From Bacillus sp. FJAT-27225 (GTDB lineage Bacteria > Bacillota > Bacilli > Bacillales > Cytobacillaceae): a DNA stretch of 64,000 bases. Shown one piece after another: positions 60,218-64,000 of the stretch (position 1 is its first letter; every line of letters starts with the position of its first letter). A program made the position numbers and the translations under genes. The notes beneath the pieces are model-generated. The model did not search any database. It had not been told where the DNA came from and worked only from the letters and a program-made list of their open reading frames with translations. Where the stretch lies: assembly GCF_001685025.1 (NCBI RefSeq), contig NZ_MAYU01000021.1, positions 558,001-622,000 on the forward strand, in the 5' to 3' direction.

Positions 60218-61849
60218 TTATTTCTGCTTTAAGTATACTCTCACTTCATATGGCTTTAAGCGAATGATGCTATCCTGTTTTCCGTCAGCCTGGTAGTTAG
60301 TTAAGAGCAATTTTGCACCATGTACATTATAATCACTTTCAAGATTTACCTCTTGAGGTGTGGCGGAAAAGTTACCGATATAAAGTAAACTTTCCTGCTC
60401 ATACTTTCGTTCATATATATAGACTTCTTCCAATTCTTCCAACAGCGGTTTGTAGTCGCCATAAACAAAAACAGGATGGCTTTTTCTTAAGCTTATTAGT
60501 TTTTTATAAAAGTAAAAAATAGAATTCTGATCCTTTAGGGCTTGTTCAACATTAATATCCTTGTAATTCGGATTTACCTTTATCCATGGGCTTCCGTTTG
60601 TAAAACCGGCATTGAGACTGGAATCCCATTGCATTGGAGTACGGCTGTTATCCCTGCTTAGCGGCTGGAGAAGCTTAAGTGCATCTTCCGGTTTCAGACC
60701 GCCCGCTGTCAATTCCATATACCGGTTCTTCATGGCGATATCCTCATAATCGTCTATCTTTTCAAAGCGGACACCAGTCATGCCAATTTCCTCACCTTGA
60801 TAAATATAAGGCATGCCAGGCAAAGTATGAAGCATGGCAGCAAAAAGCTTTGCCGACTCTACTCGGTATTCCTGATCATTGCCGTATCTTGTTACCAGGC
60901 GGGTGTGATCATGGTTGTTCAGGAATTGTGAATTCCAGCCTTTCCCCCACAACCCTTGATACCAGCGTTTTTGAATGTCTTTAAACCGCTTCAAATCCCA
61001 CTCCGGCATTTCGTCACAAACTTCGAAATGGAAAAGGCTATTCAACTCACCCCGGCTTTCATCCACATAGTTCACCCCTTCTTCAGGCGAAACAAATGCC
61101 ACTTCCCCGACTGTCAAGGCATCAAACTGGCTGAAAACCTCCCTGTTCATTTCCTGCAAATAATCATGGACACCAGGATTATTTGCCAGATAGTTAATTT
61201 GTTCAGGTACTTCAGCATCCGGGAACCCAGCAGGTTTTGCCAGGAGGGCGATGGCATCAAGCCGGAACCCATCAATCCCCTTTTTTAGCCAAAAGTGCAT
61301 CATTCTATAAACCGCTACGCGGAGCTCCTTATTTCCCCAGTTCAAATCAGGCTGCTCTACCGCAAAGGAGTGGAAGTAGTATTGTTCCGTATTAGAATCA
61401 TATTCCCATGCAGAAGGCCAGAAGTAGGAACGCCAATTATTAGGAGGGTCGCCATCCTTCCCATCCTTCCAAATATACCAGTCCCGTTTAGGATTATCCT
61501 TGCTGGATTTTGATTCAATAAACCATGGATGCTGATTGGAAGTGTGATTGACAACCAGGTCCATAATGATTTTGAGTCCCCTCTTTTTCGCCTCGGCAAG
61601 CAATTCATCAAAATCCTCCATTGTACCCGCCTTGGGCATAATAGAGTAGTAATCGGAAATATCATAGCCATTATCTTTGTCAGGTGATACATAAAACGGA
61701 TTTATCCAGATAACATCTACACCGAGGGTTTTGATATAATCTAGCTTTTCAATGACACCGCGCAAATCTCCATATCCATCACCGTCTGTATCGAGGAAGC
61801 TTCGCCAGTAGACTTGATAAACGACGCTTTCCTTCCACCACGTTTTCAT
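60218..61849 (-). CDS. GH13 alpha-glucosidase (alpha-1,4 type predicted)
   Basis: The 543-aa protein has the GH13 barrel of the oligo-1,6-glucosidase subfamily: WWKESVVYQVYWRSF at the start, DLVVNHTSNQHPWF, nucleophile Asp198 in GFRLDAIALL, acid Glu249 in TVGEV and Asp314 in NNHDHTR. It is cytoplasmic. ATG 61849 has GGGGG 5 nt upstream; the preceding ATG is too close. Next to the nucleophile stands Ala, as in alpha-1,4-specific members, whereas the neighbour at 61904 has Val. It is the last gene of the ABC-glucosidase operon. Confidence 0.93.
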   Translation of the reverse strand: MKTWWKESVVYQVYWRSFLDTDGDGYGDLRGVIEKLDYIKTLGVDVIWINPFYVSPDKDNGYDISDYYSIMPKAGTMEDFDELLAEAKKRGLKIIMDLVVNHTSNQHPWFIESKSSKDNPKRDWYIWKDGKDGDPPNNWRSYFWPSAWEYDSNTEQYYFHSFAVEQPDLNWGNKELRVAVYRMMHFWLKKGIDGFRLDAIALLAKPAGFPDAEVPEQINYLANNPGVHDYLQEMNREVFSQFDALTVGEVAFVSPEEGVNYVDESRGELNSLFHFEVCDEMPEWDLKRFKDIQKRWYQGLWGKGWNSQFLNNHDHTRLVTRYGNDQEYRVESAKLFAAMLHTLPGMPYIYQGEEIGMTGVRFEKIDDYEDIAMKNRYMELTAGGLKPEDALKLLQPLSRDNSRTPMQWDSSLNAGFTNGSPWIKVNPNYKDINVEQALKDQNSIFYFYKKLISLRKSHPVFVYGDYKPLLEELEEVYIYERKYEQESLLYIGNFSATPQEVNLESDYNVHGAKLLLTNYQADGKQDSIIRLKPYEVRVYLKQK

Positions 61850-61903
61850 CATTTCATTTCCCCCTAATAACGAAAGGAGGCATCGCTGCCCCCTTTCAGT
61901 GTC

Positions 61904-63589
61904 TTACTTGGTTAACTTATAAACCCTTGCTTCATAAGGCTTTAGCTGCAATTTTTCAATTGGTTGATTTGTAGCTGCTTCATAGTTTGATATGAGCAGC
62001 TCTTTAGCAGAGTACGAAATGCTCTCAGGCAGGACAAAATCAGGTGTTTCCTGACTGAAATTGCAAATCACCAAAAGCTGTTCATCTCCGAGAGTCCTAG
62101 TGAAAGCATAAATCTGTTCATCATCTTCAAGGATGATATCGTACGTTCCATAGACAATGATTTCATTCTGTTTTCTGAGCTGAATCAATTTTTGATAATA
62201 ATAGAAGATAGAGTCTTTGTCTTCGAGAGCCGCTTCGACATTAATCTCTTTATAGTTCGGATTGACATTGATCCAAGGCGTTCCTTCAGTAAAGCCTGCA
62301 TTCTCACTACTATCCCATTGGATTGGGGTTCGTGCATTATCCCTGCTTCTTTCATGGATTCCCTGGAATATTTCCTCATGTGACAGGAAGTCCGGAGTCA
62401 AATCCCGATACGCATTCAATGTCTCAATGTCGCGATATTCTTCAATTGAATTGAACTTTACGTTTGTCATCCCGATTTCTTCGCCTTGGTAAATATAAGG
62501 CGAACCTTGCATCATATGAAGGCAGGTGGCAAGCATTTTACCGGAAATCACCCGATATTCATCCGAATCATTGCCCCATCGGGAAATGGCCCGCGGCTGG
62601 TCGTGGTTGCTCCAGTACAAGCTATTCCAGCCGTCGTTTTCGAGGCCTTTTTGCCATTTGGTAAAAATCTTTTTCAAATCGGTCAGTTTCCATTCCTTTG
62701 GATCCCATTTTCCATACTTTCCATCGCCAAGCCCAACATGCTCAAAATGGAAAACCATATTCAGTTCTTTTCTTGACTCGCCTGTATATAGCTTTCCTTG
62801 CTCAATGGTTACTCCGGGCATTTCACCTACTGTGATGGTGTCGTAGCCGCTTAAGGCCTCGCGGTTCATTTCCTGGAGGAATTCATGAATTCTTGGACCG
62901 TTCATGTAATACTTGTTGCCGTTCCCATAAGGAAGTCCATTTTCAACTTCACCCTCAGGGTAATCGGTATCCTTGGAGATGAAATTAATGACATCCATCC
63001 GGAAACCATCTACACCTTTATCAAGCCAAAAACGCATCATCTCATACACTTCCTGCCTTAGGACAGGATTCTCCCAATTCAAGTCTGGCTGTTTTTTACT
63101 AAAAAGGTGCAAGTAGTATTCATCAGTCTGCTCGTCATATTCCCAGACACTTCCCCCAAATGCGGCGCCCCAGTTGGTTGGCGGCTGCCCATCTTTTCCT
63201 TTTTTCCAAATATAATAATCCCGGTAAGGGTTATCCTTGGATGATTTGGATTGCTTAAACCATTCGTGTTCATCGCTTGAGTGGTTCACAACAAGGTCCA
63301 TCATAATTTTGATTCCGTTTTTATGGGCCTCTTCAAGCATCCGATCAAAGTCTTCCATTGTGCCGAAGTCATCCATGATATTCCGATAGTCCGAAATATC
63401 ATATCCATTATCATCATTTGGTGACTTGTAAACAGGAGAAAGCCAAATAACATCGATACCCAATTTCCTCAAGTACGGTAATTTCTCGGTAATTCCGTTC
63501 AAATCACCTACTCCATCGCCATTCGAATCGTTGAAACTTCGTGGATAAATTTGATAAATAACACTTTCTTTCCACCAATTCTTTTGCAA
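61904..63589 (-). CDS. GH13 oligo-1,6-glucosidase-like enzyme
   Basis: The 561-aa protein, the usual length for MalL-type enzymes, has the GH13 motifs: QKNWWKESVIYQIYPRSF, DLVVNHSSDEHEWF, nucleophile Asp in GFRMDVINFI, acid Glu in TVGEMPG and SNHDQPR. Val after the nucleophile is typical of alpha-1,6-cleaving members. TTG 63589 has GGAGTGG 5 nt upstream and gives the canonical N-terminus; the frame open to 63628 touches the permease stop and is less likely. It should hydrolyse isomalto-oligosaccharides imported by the adjacent ABC transporter. Confidence 0.93.
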   Translation of the reverse strand: MQKNWWKESVIYQIYPRSFNDSNGDGVGDLNGITEKLPYLRKLGIDVIWLSPVYKSPNDDNGYDISDYRNIMDDFGTMEDFDRMLEEAHKNGIKIMMDLVVNHSSDEHEWFKQSKSSKDNPYRDYYIWKKGKDGQPPTNWGAAFGGSVWEYDEQTDEYYLHLFSKKQPDLNWENPVLRQEVYEMMRFWLDKGVDGFRMDVINFISKDTDYPEGEVENGLPYGNGNKYYMNGPRIHEFLQEMNREALSGYDTITVGEMPGVTIEQGKLYTGESRKELNMVFHFEHVGLGDGKYGKWDPKEWKLTDLKKIFTKWQKGLENDGWNSLYWSNHDQPRAISRWGNDSDEYRVISGKMLATCLHMMQGSPYIYQGEEIGMTNVKFNSIEEYRDIETLNAYRDLTPDFLSHEEIFQGIHERSRDNARTPIQWDSSENAGFTEGTPWINVNPNYKEINVEAALEDKDSIFYYYQKLIQLRKQNEIIVYGTYDIILEDDEQIYAFTRTLGDEQLLVICNFSQETPDFVLPESISYSAKELLISNYEAATNQPIEKLQLKPYEARVYKLTK

Positions 63590-63628
63590 AAAGACCACTC
63601 CGTTCTTATCAATTTTAAAGCCTGGCAT

Positions 63629-64000
63629 TTATTTAATAGAACCTTTCATTACGCCGCTAATAATCCACTTTTGTGCAAAGATATAGACGATTATCATTGG
63701 TGCAAGAGCCATTAAATACGATGCGAATGCAAGATTATAGTCCGTGCTGAACTGGGATTGGAAGACGTATTGAACCAATGGAAGTGTAGCCATTTCCCGG
63801 TCACTGAGCAATACAAGCGGAAGCATAAAGTCGTTCCACGCTCCAAGTGCAGTAATAATGGCCACGGTTGCATTCATTGGGGCAAGCAAAGGGAATATAA
63901 TCTTCCAAAAAACCTTCCATGTACTTGCTCCATCCATAATAGCAGCCTCTTCCAGCTCAAGCGGAATAGAGCGAATGAAACTAATATAAATAAATACATT
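63629..64000 (-). CDS. Carbohydrate ABC transporter permease (MalG type), 5' end cut by window edge
   Basis: The last 123 codons of an inner-membrane permease are visible. They include the EAA loop LEEAAIMDGASTWKVFWKII and the final helices (APMIIVYIFAQKWIISGV). It is a CUT1 sugar importer subunit and is followed by two GH13 glucosidases, so maltose, isomaltose or related oligosaccharides are the likely cargo. The stop at 63629 is adjacent to the next open frame, indicating one operon. Confidence 0.92.
   Translation of the reverse strand, partial: NVFIYISFIRSIPLELEEAAIMDGASTWKVFWKIIFPLLAPMNATVAIITALGAWNDFMLPLVLLSDREMATLPLVQYVFQSQFSTDYNLAFASYLMALAPMIIVYIFAQKWIISGVMKGSIK

Overview
The window looks like the chromosome of a low-to-moderate GC, soil-type Bacillaceae (Bacillus sensu lato). 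The ribosome-binding sites are strong AGGAGG-like sites, TTG and GTG starts are frequent, promoters are sigma-A-like, CcpA (cre) sites and Bacillus-type dispersed intergenic repeats are present, and most genes have Bacillus-like families. No tRNA, rRNA, prophage, IS transposase or CRISPR array was seen.

Region 1 (1-5410) is ordinary: the end of an NCS1 nucleobase permease, a MscS channel, nucleoside diphosphate kinase, and a LysR regulator divergent from an NCS2 purine-type permease. Region 2 (5716-36669) is the most unusual part, a large glycan-utilisation locus that I cannot match to a described pathway. It holds a cytoplasmic GH20 hexosaminidase, NagA, a DUF4838-type protein, a six-hairpin glycosidase-like protein, two FAD oxidoreductases, three Gfo/Idh/MocA oxidoreductases, a zinc-less MDR dehydrogenase, a DHDPS-like aldolase, an atypical SDR epimerase, a sugar ABC transporter, an acetyltransferase, a YesL-type membrane protein and two paralogous secreted beta-propeller proteins ending in FIMAH-like helices. 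In its middle lies a regulator fusing a nucleotidyl-cyclase-like (GGEEF) domain to a winged helix. A shared promoter element, TTTAAAGAC placed 34-35 nt before the -10, precedes the epimerase operon, the ABC transporter operon, the acetyltransferase, the second FAD oxidoreductase and, more weakly, the large secreted protein. It defines a candidate regulon, and two of these transcripts also carry cre sites.

Region 3 (37397-53910) is a peptidoglycan (MurNAc/anhydro-MurNAc) recycling cluster. It contains an RpiR/MurR-like regulator, two tandem-GNAT proteins, NamZ, an ABC sugar transporter, AnmK, NagZ, a PIG-L protein with an altered active site, a frameshifted AmiE-like hydrolase, MurQ, a BadF/BadG-type (MurK-like) kinase and a secreted SpoIID/LytB protein. 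It has an ABC importer plus kinases where B. subtilis has the PTS MurP, and its NamZ, NagZ and AmiE homologues lack signal peptides, so processing looks intracellular. TGAAAT-containing inverted repeats overlap the -35 of three promoters here.

Region 4 (53911-64000) is mixed: an 885-bp repeat-rich gap (21-bp and 130-bp arrays), a DUF421 protein, a cytochrome P450 followed by a 178-aa kinase-like protein, a frameshifted acetoin-reductase-like SDR with a TetR-type operator, a DacF-like carboxypeptidase, and a maltose/isomaltose module with two GH13 glucosidases and the end of an ABC permease.
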